Source of the DNA: a virus
DNA: 30,455 nt
IMG/VR virus record: IMGVR_UViG_3300025131_000261
Location: 1-30,455 of that record
Reading direction: 5' to 3' (one strand)
Both the position numbers and the translations under genes were made by a program. Shown here in pieces: positions 1 through 7,799 of the stretch (positions are counted from its first letter, which is position 1; every line of letters starts with the position of its first letter). Under the pieces are notes generated by a model that ran no database searches, was not told the origin of the DNA, and saw nothing but the letters and a program-made list of their open reading frames with translations.

Positions 1-1
1 G

Positions 2-289
2 GTGGAATACTGGGAGAACTCACATACGGAAAAGAGATACATTCCACATCCTGCTACTTTCTTAAATCAAGAGAGGTTTATGGACACTCCTGATGAACTA
101 GAGTCAGAGGTTGTTTATTCTTTAGACAGCACAGGAAACTTTTACATAGGATATTGTTCTAATCCAAAATGTAAACAGAGTGCGTTCTATCGAAAAGAAG
201 AACTTTCACAGGATTCAAAATGCTGCAGGGCCAAGATATTACCTAGCAGAGATGTAAATGAAATACAAGATATAAATGCAGAAGCATAA
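2..289 (+). CDS. Replication initiator-like protein, C-terminal part (5' partial)
   Basis: The frame is open from the left edge, so the GTG at position 2 is probably an internal valine and the gene starts outside the window. Residues 14-26 read IPHPATFLNQERF, which resembles the 'PHPxTWLNxxRW' motif near the C-terminus of many phage replication initiator/replisome organizer proteins (DnaD-like or winged-helix type). After this motif comes an extension with C52, C57, C74 and C75, spaced like a small zinc ribbon. The N-terminal DNA-binding half is absent. The gene starting at 30162 has exactly that missing half and may be the same gene. Function is inferred from one short motif, so it is moderately sure. 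An untranslated structured block follows. Confidence 0.6.
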   Translation: MEYWENSHTEKRYIPHPATFLNQERFMDTPDELESEVVYSLDSTGNFYIGYCSNPKCKQSAFYRKEELSQDSKCCRAKILPSRDVNEIQDINAEA

Positions 290-294
290 AAAAA

Positions 295-421
295 TAGAGC
301 AGTCCTACTTTCCCTATCCCCCAACGTCTAACCAACTTCAGGGGGTTTCTTGCATACTTAATGCACACTTACTTGCCGATTGTGGGGCTGCTTTAGTATT
401 AGGTAAACTGATGTTTCCTAA
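295..421 (+). ncRNA. Predicted structured RNA (three-way junction leader)
   Basis: The 176-base gap between the first two genes is full of complementary segments. Bases 295-308 pair with 382-395 (14 bp, three G-U). Inside lie a CCCCC/GGGGG hairpin (318-322 with 341-345) and TGCAT/ATGCA (351-355 with 361-365), giving a three-way junction. Just 3' is another hairpin, TTAGG-AAAC with GTTT-CCTAA (399-403, 405-408, 413-416, 417-421). This could be a cis-acting leader, a riboswitch-like element or a free small RNA. I do not recognise a known family. Pairings were read by eye; no folding or covariation was run. Confidence 0.5.
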
Positions 422-426
422 GTCGA

Positions 427-468
427 AAAGGAGAAGGGTGGGCTAATATAAGTCCACCTAGACCCATG
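427..468 (+). promoter_or_regulatory. Shine-Dalgarno separated from start codon by a hairpin
   Basis: The strong AAGGAG (428-433) is over 30 bases from the ATG at 466, too far for normal initiation. Between them GGTGGGCT (437-444) can pair with AGTCCACC (451-458) over a six-base loop. Folding this hairpin out leaves about 10 bases between the Shine-Dalgarno and the ATG. There is no other good ribosome binding site. The arrangement recalls phage T4 genes whose Shine-Dalgarno is brought to the start by an intervening hairpin. Confidence 0.5.
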
Positions 469-675
469 AGTAGAATTGATAAATTTAAAAACCAACGAGC
501 AGTAACCATCAGTCATCGATACAAGAAAAGATTGGTGGATGGTGGTAAGATATGTCCAACGTGCAACAAGGTCAGGGAATTAGATGATTATTACAGACAT
601 CAAACATATTGCAAGAAATGTAAAAGTAGGATGGGGAAGGAAAGAAGAAAGAAACAAAAATTTAAATTATGGTAA
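466..675 (+). CDS. Small basic zinc-finger protein
   Basis: A 69-residue basic protein with two CxxC pairs (C30-P-T-C33 and C49-K-K-C52) separated by an aromatic-rich segment. It looks like a four-cysteine zinc-binding fold, as in the N-terminal zinc knuckles of phage HNH-type nucleases, but no HNH catalytic residues follow. The C-terminus is a lysine/arginine tail (KERRKKQKFKLW), suggesting nucleic acid binding. It lies downstream of the structured leader and upstream of RusA, so a role in DNA transactions is plausible but not shown. Initiation probably depends on the hairpin-bridged Shine-Dalgarno at 428-433. Confidence 0.7.
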   Translation: MSRIDKFKNQRAVTISHRYKKRLVDGGKICPTCNKVRELDDYYRHQTYCKKCKSRMGKERRKKQKFKLW

Positions 676-684
676 GGATAGAGC

Positions 685-876
685 ATGGCTATACAAAAAA
701 AACATTATTGGACTGACAAGGACGGAAAAGACCACGTTATAGAGTATATGGACGACTATTATTTAATAAATTGTATTACTCTTATAGAAAATCTAGAAAA
801 AAACAAAGAAGGATACAGAGTACCTCCAGTTTATTATAGCTTAATAGATGAATATAACCAAAGAGTAAAAAAATAA
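685..876 (+). CDS. Hypothetical small protein
   Basis: A 63-residue protein rich in charged and aromatic residues, beginning MAIQKKHYWTDKDGKDHVIE and ending in a lysine-rich tail. I recognise no domain, signal peptide or membrane segment. It starts 9 bases after the previous stop, with an AAGGATAGAG ribosome-binding-like stretch, and ends directly before the RusA start codon, so it is co-transcribed and probably coupled with the resolvase. The function is unknown. Confidence 0.65.
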   Translation: MAIQKKHYWTDKDGKDHVIEYMDDYYLINCITLIENLEKNKEGYRVPPVYYSLIDEYNQRVKK

Positions 877-1287
877 TTGATTAAGTTCTTGGTCAAGACA
901 AGGCCCAAACCACAACAAAGACATCGTAGTAGAGGTGGAAGATTCCAGTATGATCCATCAGCGAAAGACAAGAAAGACTTTCTATTACAATGTAAGCAGT
1001 TCGCACCAAAGACACCTACCCTAAGAAATATAGAAATGGAATTGACATTCTGTTATAAACGACCAAAAAACCATTTCAGAAGTAAAAACAAAAAACTAAT
1101 ACTTAAAGAAGATTCCCCATTATATAAAGGCAGTAAAGCAGATATAGATAATTTGGCTAAATTCTATATAGATTCTATGAATGGAGTGTTCTATAAAGAC
1201 GATGCTCAGATAGTATCATTAAGTGCAAATAAAGTGTGGGGAAGTGAAGATTATATCTACTGTAAAATATCGTATACAAAAAAATAA
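877..1287 (+). CDS. rusA: RusA-like Holliday junction resolvase
   Basis: A 136-residue protein of the usual RusA size. The diagnostic region KADIDNLAKFYIDSMNGVFYKDDAQIV spans residues about 87-113. D89, D91 and D108/D109 match the acidic metal-binding triad of E. coli RusA. The N-terminus (TRPKPQQRHR) also fits the family. RusA enzymes are dimeric, metal-dependent endonucleases that cut four-way DNA junctions. In phages they commonly resolve recombination or replication intermediates before packaging, and this gene sits just ahead of the terminase genes. The start is a TTG immediately after the preceding TAA, so expression is probably coupled to the upstream gene. The family assignment is secure; the exact start is less so. 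Confidence 0.9.
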   Translation: MIKFLVKTRPKPQQRHRSRGGRFQYDPSAKDKKDFLLQCKQFAPKTPTLRNIEMELTFCYKRPKNHFRSKNKKLILKEDSPLYKGSKADIDNLAKFYIDSMNGVFYKDDAQIVSLSANKVWGSEDYIYCKISYTKK

Positions 1288-1323
1288 GTAAAATTAAAAG
1301 AATAATCTTTTTATATTTGGATT

Positions 1324-1701
1324 ATGGATAAGACCAAAAAAGACACAAAAGACAATGTACAGTCCGTACAAAAAACAGACAAAAAGAAAAAAGACTTCTT
1401 AGTTTCACTTAAAAAGAACAATGGAAATATATCAGAAGCGTGTATTGCTGCAAACATTGGAAGGCAAACATATTATGACTGGATTGAGAAAGATGAGGTA
1501 TTTAGACAGGACTCCAACGATGCACAAGAATCATTGATTGATTTAGTAGAATCTAAGTTGTTGGAGAACATAGAAGATAACGACAATACGTCTATAATTT
1601 TCTTTCTAAAGACTAAGGGTAAGAAAAGAGGGTACATTGAAAAGCAGGAAATCGAGCATATCCGTCCAATTTCAGAAATAGAGTTCGATGAAGGGTTTTA
1701 A
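1324..1701 (+). CDS. terS: Terminase small subunit
   Basis: A 125-residue protein with a lysine-rich N-terminus, then a helix-turn-helix-like segment (GNISEACIAANIGRQTYYDWIEKDEVF, residues about 37-63), typical of phage small terminase subunits. The later stretch NTSIIFFLKTKGKKRGYIEKQEIEH is also characteristic. The small subunit recognises the packaging site and loads the large subunit. The next gene is the large terminase, overlapping or abutting this one. No Shine-Dalgarno precedes the ATG. A TATATTTG sequence lies 5 bases upstream, so the gene may have its own promoter with a very short leader, though this is speculative. Confidence 0.87.
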   Translation: MDKTKKDTKDNVQSVQKTDKKKKDFLVSLKKNNGNISEACIAANIGRQTYYDWIEKDEVFRQDSNDAQESLIDLVESKLLENIEDNDNTSIIFFLKTKGKKRGYIEKQEIEHIRPISEIEFDEGF

Positions 1702-1702
1702 A

Positions 1703-2971
1703 ATGACACTTCATAAGGATAAGTATCTTCCCCACCAATGGGATTTCCTAACCACTAATACAAAACATCCAGAGAAAAAAATATCAGCACTTGTCGGTGG
1801 ATATGGCTGCGGGAAAACGTGGGTCTTTACAAGGAAATGTCTATTTAATTTGATAATGAAGAAGAACGATGAGGGGCTCTCAAATGGGTGGGTCATCTAT
1901 CCAACGTATGATCTAGCGAATGAATTGTTCGTTGAACCAATGAAAAACTTGCTAGAAGAAAACGGAATCCATTACACATACAATGTACAGAACCATAGAT
2001 TCATTACTCCTTATGGGAATATGAAGATATACCAGTTACAAAAGAGTGAGAACATTGTGGGCTCCTCTCTGAGTTGGATTGGATTTGATGAGTTCGATGT
2101 GGGTAATTATCGTCAGACAGATTTAGCATATAAAAAAGCATTAGGGCGTATGAGAGGTAGCGAGGATTGTGAGATATTTATCGTCACAAGTCCCGAAGGA
2201 TTCCACAAGACTTATGAGGTCATGGTAGAGGATTACAATGATAGTAAGTATTTAGTTCATGGAAAGACAACAGACAACCCATATCTTCCTAAAGGTTATA
2301 TTAAACTACTAGAAGATAACTACGATAAGACGATGCTGAAGGCATATCGTGATGGTCAATTCGTGAACATCTCGGCACTATCGGCATATTATTCTTTTGA
2401 TAGGAGCAAGAATGTACAAGACTGCGAATACGACAGAACACAGCCAATCCACTTGGGACTCGACTTTAACGTATCGCCCTTTGTTGGAGTTCTATCACAC
2501 ATTTACCACGACAAGCCCCAAATCAGGGTCTTTGACACAATCACTCTCGAACATCAGGGTAGTGGGGATTTGCTCACACAAAGGATGTGCGACACAATCA
2601 AAGCGAAATACCCACAAGCAAAGTGTATAATATATCCTGATGCGAGTTCTATGCAGAGGGCAACTAACGCTGCTCACTCAGATTTAGATATAATTAAAAT
2701 GAACGGATTTGAAGTCAAACTAAGGAAAACAAATCCTTTAGTAATTGACAGACTAAATAGTGTAAACGCTCAGTTGGAGGGAAATATGATTATCAGTCCT
2801 AAGTGTAAAGTATTAATTCAGGACTTAGAGAAAGTAACCAACAAGAGAGGTAGTAGAGTAGAACTGGATAAGAGTAACCATAATTTGACCCACGCTACGG
2901 ATGCGTTGGGGTATATGGTTCATTGGAACTTCCCCATTACCCGCCCAACATTAGGAGCAATAGAACGATGA
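1703..2971 (+). CDS. terL: Terminase large subunit (ATPase/nuclease)
   Basis: The packaging motor protein, about 422 residues. A Walker A motif GGYGCGKT lies near residues 32-39, and a Walker B-like segment IGFDEFD about 95 residues later. The C-terminal nuclease domain is visible as HLGLDFNVSPF, then YPDASS, then HATDALGYMVHW, carrying the acidic metal ligands of the RNase H-like fold. It pumps DNA into the prohead through the portal and cuts concatemers. I chose the ATG at 1703 because AAGGG lies about 7 bases upstream and the small-subunit stop is directly before it. An in-frame ATG at 1688 is the alternative. It overlaps the portal gene by ATGA. Confidence 0.93.
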   Translation: MTLHKDKYLPHQWDFLTTNTKHPEKKISALVGGYGCGKTWVFTRKCLFNLIMKKNDEGLSNGWVIYPTYDLANELFVEPMKNLLEENGIHYTYNVQNHRFITPYGNMKIYQLQKSENIVGSSLSWIGFDEFDVGNYRQTDLAYKKALGRMRGSEDCEIFIVTSPEGFHKTYEVMVEDYNDSKYLVHGKTTDNPYLPKGYIKLLEDNYDKTMLKAYRDGQFVNISALSAYYSFDRSKNVQDCEYDRTQPIHLGLDFNVSPFVGVLSHIYHDKPQIRVFDTITLEHQGSGDLLTQRMCDTIKAKYPQAKCIIYPDASSMQRATNAAHSDLDIIKMNGFEVKLRKTNPLVIDRLNSVNAQLEGNMIISPKCKVLIQDLEKVTNKRGSRVELDKSNHNLTHATDALGYMVHWNFPITRPTLGAIER

Positions 2972-4302
2972 TACCGAACATAGGAGCATTATTAGTCCAA
3001 CAGAGTAAGTATGATGCGCAGCAGAACGCTAAGAATCAATGGCGTAAAAGAAGATTAGTTGCTAGGGATTTCTACAATGGATATACAGAAAGCTACACCC
3101 ACAAATATTTTAGTAAGAAGCTATTATCAAAGATACCAGTAGCTAATGTGAACATCACTAAGCGTATCATAGATAGAATCAGTCTAGTGTATATGAAACC
3201 ACCCAAGAGAGAATACTCTAATGAGAACTTTCCTACGTTATTGCATGGGAAAGAATCTAAGATGCAGAGAGCAGAGAGGATGACGAATCTTTTAGAGCAT
3301 ATCCTAATAAAGCCTACTTGGAGAAATGGTGTTCTTGATTATGACCTTATAATGGACTTTGAAGCAATGTTCGGCGATGACCCATTAAGACCTATCGGAT
3401 ACACATACCCACTATCTATCAAGGCCTCTGTAATGGATGACACTCCTGAACTAACTGCTTACTGGGATGAAGAAAACACATTTGTATTTGATGCTAATGG
3501 TAAGATACAAGATGACCCTGATAACCCTGACCACATCAATCCGTATGGTGTCCTTCCATTTGTAGAATGTTTTAAGAATGGTAGACCTGAGTATTCCTAT
3601 ATAGACACATCTCCTGCTATGGATATTGTCGCTACAAACTTAGAAGTGAATGTCTCGGAATGTAATAGTAACGCTAACACCATGTTCCAGTCGTTTGGAT
3701 ATATGTATGTAAATGGAAGCCAAGTAGAGAAGGATTCACTAGAGGTTGGTCAGGATAAAATTTCGTTTCTCGGCATAGACGGGACTATGAACATCGTTTC
3801 TCCACCGAATACAGTAGATGCTCTCGCAAGTTCAATCGAACATTCCTATAAACTCCTCGCACAGAACTATCATCTAAATATCTCATTCGTAGAGGGCGCA
3901 GTAGCTCAATCAGGTGTCGCACTAAAATTGAGGAATCAAGAATTGACGGATTCTCGTATATATGATGTAATTCGGTGGAGAGAAGTTGAACATAAGATGT
4001 TTGAATTAGAATCAATCATATTAGGTGTTGAAGCAGGAATTAATGGAGGAGAGTTATTAAAGCTCGATTATAAAGAAGATGAGATAATATTATCACAACA
4101 GGAACAACGAGAAAATTGGGAGTGGTTATTATCACACGGATTAATAGACGAAAATGATATATTAATGGAAATGGACCCCGATAGATTCCCCGATAGAGAA
4201 ACAGCACAGGCATATCTCGATGAACGAGTAGCAAAAACAACTGAAGAAGAAACCACTCCTAATGGCTCGTTACTTGAAGCACTAACAAGACCAGTTGAAT
4301 AA
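2968..4302 (+). CDS. Portal protein
   Basis: A 444-residue protein directly after the large terminase, with the SPP1/gp6-type portal pattern: an N-terminal region with FYNGY, the stretch NITKRIIDRISLVYMKPPKR, and a long helical C-terminal half (SSIEHSYKLLAQNYHLNISFVEGAVAQSGVALKLRNQEL). Portals are dodecameric rings at one capsid vertex through which DNA passes and to which the terminase and neck bind. The start at 2968 (ATGA overlap with terL) is supported by AGGAG at 2953-2957; an upstream in-frame ATG at 2923 lies inside terL. The stop overlaps the next start as TAATG. Confidence 0.9.
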   Translation: MIPNIGALLVQQSKYDAQQNAKNQWRKRRLVARDFYNGYTESYTHKYFSKKLLSKIPVANVNITKRIIDRISLVYMKPPKREYSNENFPTLLHGKESKMQRAERMTNLLEHILIKPTWRNGVLDYDLIMDFEAMFGDDPLRPIGYTYPLSIKASVMDDTPELTAYWDEENTFVFDANGKIQDDPDNPDHINPYGVLPFVECFKNGRPEYSYIDTSPAMDIVATNLEVNVSECNSNANTMFQSFGYMYVNGSQVEKDSLEVGQDKISFLGIDGTMNIVSPPNTVDALASSIEHSYKLLAQNYHLNISFVEGAVAQSGVALKLRNQELTDSRIYDVIRWREVEHKMFELESIILGVEAGINGGELLKLDYKEDEIILSQQEQRENWEWLLSHGLIDENDILMEMDPDRFPDRETAQAYLDERVAKTTEEETTPNGSLLEALTRPVE

Positions 4303-5024
4303 TGGCGTTGAACGAAAACTATATAGATGGAATAGCAGAAACCATTGCGTTGCAAGTAGAAACATTGCAGAAAGAAATGGTGCGTGATTTACTTAAACTA
4401 TCAAAAAGCACAAGGTTCAAGTCTATTGATGAGTTCTTAATGGCTATGGATCAACTCGATTTGGAACAGATTGTGCTATTTAAGTCAAATAAAATACTTA
4501 GAGGGTATGAAGCTGCACATACACAAATCCTTTCCGATATGACCTTATATGCAGACATAACAGAAGAAACATTACAAACACTAACTAACTTCTCCACATC
4601 ATCTTTCACAGATAGTTTAGGAAATATGGGTGGGGTATTTAAGCGTGAACTAGTCAAAGGGGCGTTAGGTGGTGTAAGTGAACAAGGTATATTCCAAGCA
4701 ATACAAGCACAAGCGGGGCTATCCAATAGACAAATGCGAACACTCGTCACCACAGGCCTTACAGATTACTCTCGTAGTGTAGGTAAGATAATGATGGATA
4801 ACTCTCCACCAACTACAAGATTTAGATACATTGGTGCAATAGATGATAGGACAAGAGATTTATGTTTACAGATATGGGCTGCGGGAGAGATGACTAAGAC
4901 TCAGATAATAAACCAATTTGGTGCAGATGTCTTAATACGTGGGGGTGGATTTAATTGTAGACACGAGTGGGTAGAAATTGCAGTAGAGGATAAGAGCAAA
5001 GACTTCAGGAGAGGTGATGCTTAG
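4302..5024 (+). CDS. Head morphogenesis protein, Mu gpF-like
   Basis: A 240-residue protein with a helical N-terminal half. Its C-terminal domain carries the Mu F-like signature: RYIGAIDDRTRDLC, then RGGGFNCRHEW. These conserved Asp, Arg, Cys and His residues define the phage head morphogenesis domain (SPP1 gp7/Mu gpF). Members are minor head proteins bound near the portal and are thought to act in head assembly or DNA ejection. The position directly after the portal is the usual one. It starts by TAATG overlap with the portal gene. The size is typical of stand-alone versions. Confidence 0.88.
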   Translation: MALNENYIDGIAETIALQVETLQKEMVRDLLKLSKSTRFKSIDEFLMAMDQLDLEQIVLFKSNKILRGYEAAHTQILSDMTLYADITEETLQTLTNFSTSSFTDSLGNMGGVFKRELVKGALGGVSEQGIFQAIQAQAGLSNRQMRTLVTTGLTDYSRSVGKIMMDNSPPTTRFRYIGAIDDRTRDLCLQIWAAGEMTKTQIINQFGADVLIRGGGFNCRHEWVEIAVEDKSKDFRRGDA

Positions 5025-5451
5025 TAAGAAATTCTTTAAACGATTAGGTATTAAGGCTCTAAAGATGTATAAGGAACAGATATTTGATAGAGCCACAGAT
5101 GTAAGAGGAAATAAGTTCAGAGGATATTCTACTGATTATGGTGAAAAGAAAAGAGCAGGTAAACTATTAGGACAATGGGCGGGTTCAACAGGGACAACCG
5201 CTCCAGTTGTTACACAAGCATTTAAAAATAATCTTAGATTCAGGGGAGCAACAGCCAATCAGTTTAAAATAGGATGGAGTTCTAGGGGTGGCATTGTTAA
5301 TCACTTAGCTGACCTAGATAGAATAGTTACAGAAGATAGAAATCCATTTCCTAAAGATGTAGTGATAGAGATTGAAAGACAAGTGAAAAGAGAGATGCAA
5401 AGACATAAAGATATGAAATCAAAGCATCATAAAATAGTTCTAGGAAAATAA
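5017..5451 (+). CDS. Virion morphogenesis-like minor structural protein
   Basis: A basic protein of about 144 residues, with FKRLGIKALKMYKEQIFDRATDVRGNKFRGYSTDYGEKKR near the N-terminus and NPFPKDVVIEIERQVKREMQRHKD near the C-terminus. This pattern recalls phage virion morphogenesis proteins (Mu gpG-like) or small head-tail joining proteins, which often follow the Mu gpF homologue. I use the ATG at 5017 because AGGAG at 5007-5011 is well spaced for it; a GTG at 5014 is also in frame. The family assignment is tentative and rests on residue pattern and position. Confidence 0.6.
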   Translation: MLSKKFFKRLGIKALKMYKEQIFDRATDVRGNKFRGYSTDYGEKKRAGKLLGQWAGSTGTTAPVVTQAFKNNLRFRGATANQFKIGWSSRGGIVNHLADLDRIVTEDRNPFPKDVVIEIERQVKREMQRHKDMKSKHHKIVLGK

Positions 5452-5540
5452 CTATTTTATTATTAGGGATAATATGTCTATTATACATATAACGATTTTA
5501 TAGTAATTTTGTTACTTAACTCACAAAAGAGGAAATAAAA

Positions 5541-6131
5541 ATGACCGAACAAAATGAAACCACACCCATAGCTGATAACAACAGCGTAACAAATGACAGC
5601 ACAAAAGCTGATACAAATGACCAACAAGGTATTCCACCTGCTAGAGTAGCCGAAATAACTGCTCAGAAGCATAAAGCTGTTGAGAGAGGGGATTCTTATA
5701 AAGCCAAGTACGAGCAAGAAATCGCACTAAAAGAAAGTGCTAGAAAGAAAGACCTCGAAAAACAAGGCGAGTATAAGACCTTACTTGATGAGCAAGCCAA
5801 AGAATTAGACAAGTACAAAGCTGATTCTACAGCATGGAATGATTATAAAACCAACAAACGAGAATCAATCATGGAAACAATCACTAATGATGAAGATAAG
5901 AAGATAGCTGAAAAGCTACCTATCTCTGAGTTGGAAATGTTTGCAAACAGGGTTACGCAAACTAACACAGTAGGCACACCAAATCAAAGACCTGCGAACT
6001 CAACAAAGGGAACAGGAGAGTATGGTGGTTATAGTTCTTATCAAGAATGGGCGTTAAGAGACCCAAAAGGATATGAACAGGCTAATGGTATAGTAGGTCT
6101 AAATACAGGCGAATCAGGTAAACTTGTCTAA
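5541..6131 (+). CDS. Capsid scaffolding protein
   Basis: A 196-residue protein, hydrophilic and strongly helical. It has an Asn/Thr/Asp-rich N-terminus, a charged coiled-coil-like region (residues about 45-95, for example ARKKDLEKQGEYKTLLDEQAKELDKYK) and a low-complexity Gly/Tyr tail. Composition and position, just before the capsid gene, match phage scaffolding proteins that form the inner core of the prohead and leave or are degraded on maturation. It follows the longest spacer of the head module (5452-5540) and has its own AGAGGAAAT ribosome binding site, which allows independent initiation. No protease motif is visible. Confidence 0.8.
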   Translation: MTEQNETTPIADNNSVTNDSTKADTNDQQGIPPARVAEITAQKHKAVERGDSYKAKYEQEIALKESARKKDLEKQGEYKTLLDEQAKELDKYKADSTAWNDYKTNKRESIMETITNDEDKKIAEKLPISELEMFANRVTQTNTVGTPNQRPANSTKGTGEYGGYSSYQEWALRDPKGYEQANGIVGLNTGESGKLV

Positions 6132-6390
6132 AGTTAAAAAAAATGACGGAGGACATAAGCCATTTGGTCTTAATTTAGATCCAGAATCTAACTTAGTTCA
6201 CAATACTCACAATGACGGATCTTATAGCACATATTATAAAGGCTCTAAAATGAAATATGATGATTATTTAGGGGAATTAGAATCAAGGTGTTATAAAAAT
6301 GTAGCAGGTAAAACAGTAGGTAAATCTATTGGTCTATTTGGAGGTGTAAATTTTAATGAAAATGGTAAAATAATTAAAAAATTAACTTAA
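6124..6390 (+). CDS. Hypothetical protein between scaffold and capsid
   Basis: An 88-residue protein that overlaps the scaffold gene by 8 bases and appears to start at TTG, since no in-frame ATG occurs until about residue 43. It is basic and glycine- and asparagine-rich, without transmembrane segment or recognised domain. Its place between scaffold and major capsid suggests a head accessory or decoration role, but the sequence itself does not show it. The start codon is uncertain. Confidence 0.55.
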   Translation: MSKVKKNDGGHKPFGLNLDPESNLVHNTHNDGSYSTYYKGSKMKYDDYLGELESRCYKNVAGKTVGKSIGLFGGVNFNENGKIIKKLT

Positions 6391-6408
6391 AAAGGTAGGT
6401 TATAAAGA

Positions 6409-7377
6409 ATGTTTAAATTATTAAATAACATACAAGGATATGTTCAGAATGGTCCATTTGGTAATGACCTTATGGCTTTAGATGATGGTAATACAACTGT
6501 TACAACATCGGCTTCTATTGTAGGTGGTGTTGGTAAAGTATTAGGAGATGCTGTAATTGCATTTAACAAAGCAAACGTAGTATCTCCTCTTGTAACATCA
6601 AGGACTGGTGTTGTGGGTGCTAAGTCCGTTGAATTCGCTGATTGGAAAGTAGCAGCATCTAGTGATGTAGCTGCAACAAATGAATTTGCAGAAGCAACTG
6701 TTCAGCAAATTGATACTGCAGCAAGAACTGCAACACTTGCCGAACACGTTATTCAAATTGATATTGCTGATTTAGCAGAACAGTCTTACGGTGCAGGTGG
6801 AAGTATTGGTGGAAATGCAGGTGCAGTTATTGGTAATGCTTTAGCAGCGAAACTTGATAATGACTTGGTTGCTTTATTTGCAGCAGGATCATTAACTAAT
6901 GATGCTTGTGGTGCAGGAACAGACTTGGCTATATCTCACGTTTTTGATTGCTTGAGATTACTTCACGCCAATCAAGCTCCAGCTCCATTGAACTTAGTTC
7001 TTGGTCCACAACAAATGTGGGGTCCAGCAGGTTTAGTTCAGATAATGCAAGGACACTTAACTGCTCCAACTGCAGCATCTATGTATGGAGTTAGTGATCC
7101 AGCACAAGAAGTTGTAAACACAGGATTTGTTACTAAATTCGCAGGATTTGATATTTATGTAACTCCTGAGATCGCTGAAGATGGTAATAATGACGAAGCA
7201 GGTTGTGCTTTTAGTGCAGGTGCATTTGGCTTTGCAACAGGAGCTAAAGGTATAATGAGCATTGAAACTCAAAGAGATGCTTCAAAAAGAATGACTGAGT
7301 ATGTTGGAACTGGCGTATGGGGAGAAACAATGATTAAAGACCTCTATGCAGTAAGTTTAACATCAGATGTTTCATAA
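6409..7377 (+). CDS. Major capsid protein
   Basis: A 322-residue, Ala/Gly/Val-rich protein with unusually few charged residues for this genome, located directly after the scaffold module. Segments such as VVSPLVTSRTGVVGAKSVEFADWK, the D/I-rich strand AEHVIQIDIADLAEQ, and KLDNDLVALFAAGS fit HK97-fold capsid proteins of siphoviruses and podoviruses from environmental samples. HK97-fold subunits build the icosahedral shell. Two stop codons in tandem and a strong hairpin terminator follow, consistent with a highly expressed structural gene. AAAGGTAGG upstream provides the ribosome binding site. Confidence 0.88.
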   Translation: MFKLLNNIQGYVQNGPFGNDLMALDDGNTTVTTSASIVGGVGKVLGDAVIAFNKANVVSPLVTSRTGVVGAKSVEFADWKVAASSDVAATNEFAEATVQQIDTAARTATLAEHVIQIDIADLAEQSYGAGGSIGGNAGAVIGNALAAKLDNDLVALFAAGSLTNDACGAGTDLAISHVFDCLRLLHANQAPAPLNLVLGPQQMWGPAGLVQIMQGHLTAPTAASMYGVSDPAQEVVNTGFVTKFAGFDIYVTPEIAEDGNNDEAGCAFSAGAFGFATGAKGIMSIETQRDASKRMTEYVGTGVWGETMIKDLYAVSLTSDVS

Positions 7378-7390
7378 TAACTGATTAACT

Positions 7391-7418
7391 GAGGGGAGTG
7401 TAAAAGCTCCCCTCGTTT
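7391..7418 (+). terminator. Hairpin terminator after the capsid gene
   Basis: GAGGGGAG (7391-7398) pairs perfectly with CTCCCCTC (7407-7414) over an eight-base loop, followed by GTTTT. The short U-tract suggests partial termination that would lower expression of downstream genes relative to capsid. Confidence 0.75.
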
Positions 7419-7433
7419 TACAAGGAGAAAAAA

Positions 7434-7592
7434 ATGGATTATTATTTTAAAAAACCTGATGGAGAAATCTTCCAATTTATTAATGGTAAAATGGTATTGA
7501 ATAAATGTAAAGAAAAATTTATTGAGTGCGATAAAGATGGAAAAGAAATCAAAAAAGAAACAAAAAAAACAAAAAAAAAGGCAGGTAAATAA
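7434..7592 (+). CDS. Small lysine-rich hypothetical protein
   Basis: A 52-residue protein starting at ATG 7434 after a good AAGGAG site (7422-7426 region) and ending in a TAATG overlap with the next gene. The N-terminus (MDYYFKKPDGEIFQFINGK) looks like a short folded domain; the last 15 residues are nearly all Lys, Glu and Thr. The spacing and coupling support a real gene. I recognise no family. Position after the capsid allows a minor head role. Confidence 0.65.
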   Translation: MDYYFKKPDGEIFQFINGKMVLNKCKEKFIECDKDGKEIKKETKKTKKKAGK

Positions 7593-7795
7593 TGGCTATT
7601 GTTGCAAAATCATTTTTACATAATGACGATAAAATAGTAGGAGCATCAGATGATGATGATGGAACTCTACCTGAAGATATACAAGATTATGTTAGTGCTA
7701 ATATTGGAACAGCAGATATTACAACTCAATTAAATATTACTTGCACAAAGTTTGGTAACAAGATATTCACATTAGTAGTATTAGAAGCTAACTAA
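7592..7795 (+). CDS. Hypothetical protein
   Basis: A 67-residue acidic protein with a DDDDGTLPEDIQDY stretch in the middle and a hydrophobic C-terminal strand (KIFTLVVLEAN). It is coupled to the upstream small gene by TAATG. No domain or membrane segment is recognised. The next gene, an M15 peptidase, begins five bases after its stop. Confidence 0.6.
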   Translation: MAIVAKSFLHNDDKIVGASDDDDGTLPEDIQDYVSANIGTADITTQLNITCTKFGNKIFTLVVLEAN

Positions 7796-7799
7796 AATA

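Noticed and set aside
1711-1896. Minus-strand ORFs under the structural genes (for example at 1711, 4068, 11182, 16221)
   Set aside because: Each is a shadow of a well supported + strand gene, with low-complexity translation and no ribosome binding site or domain.
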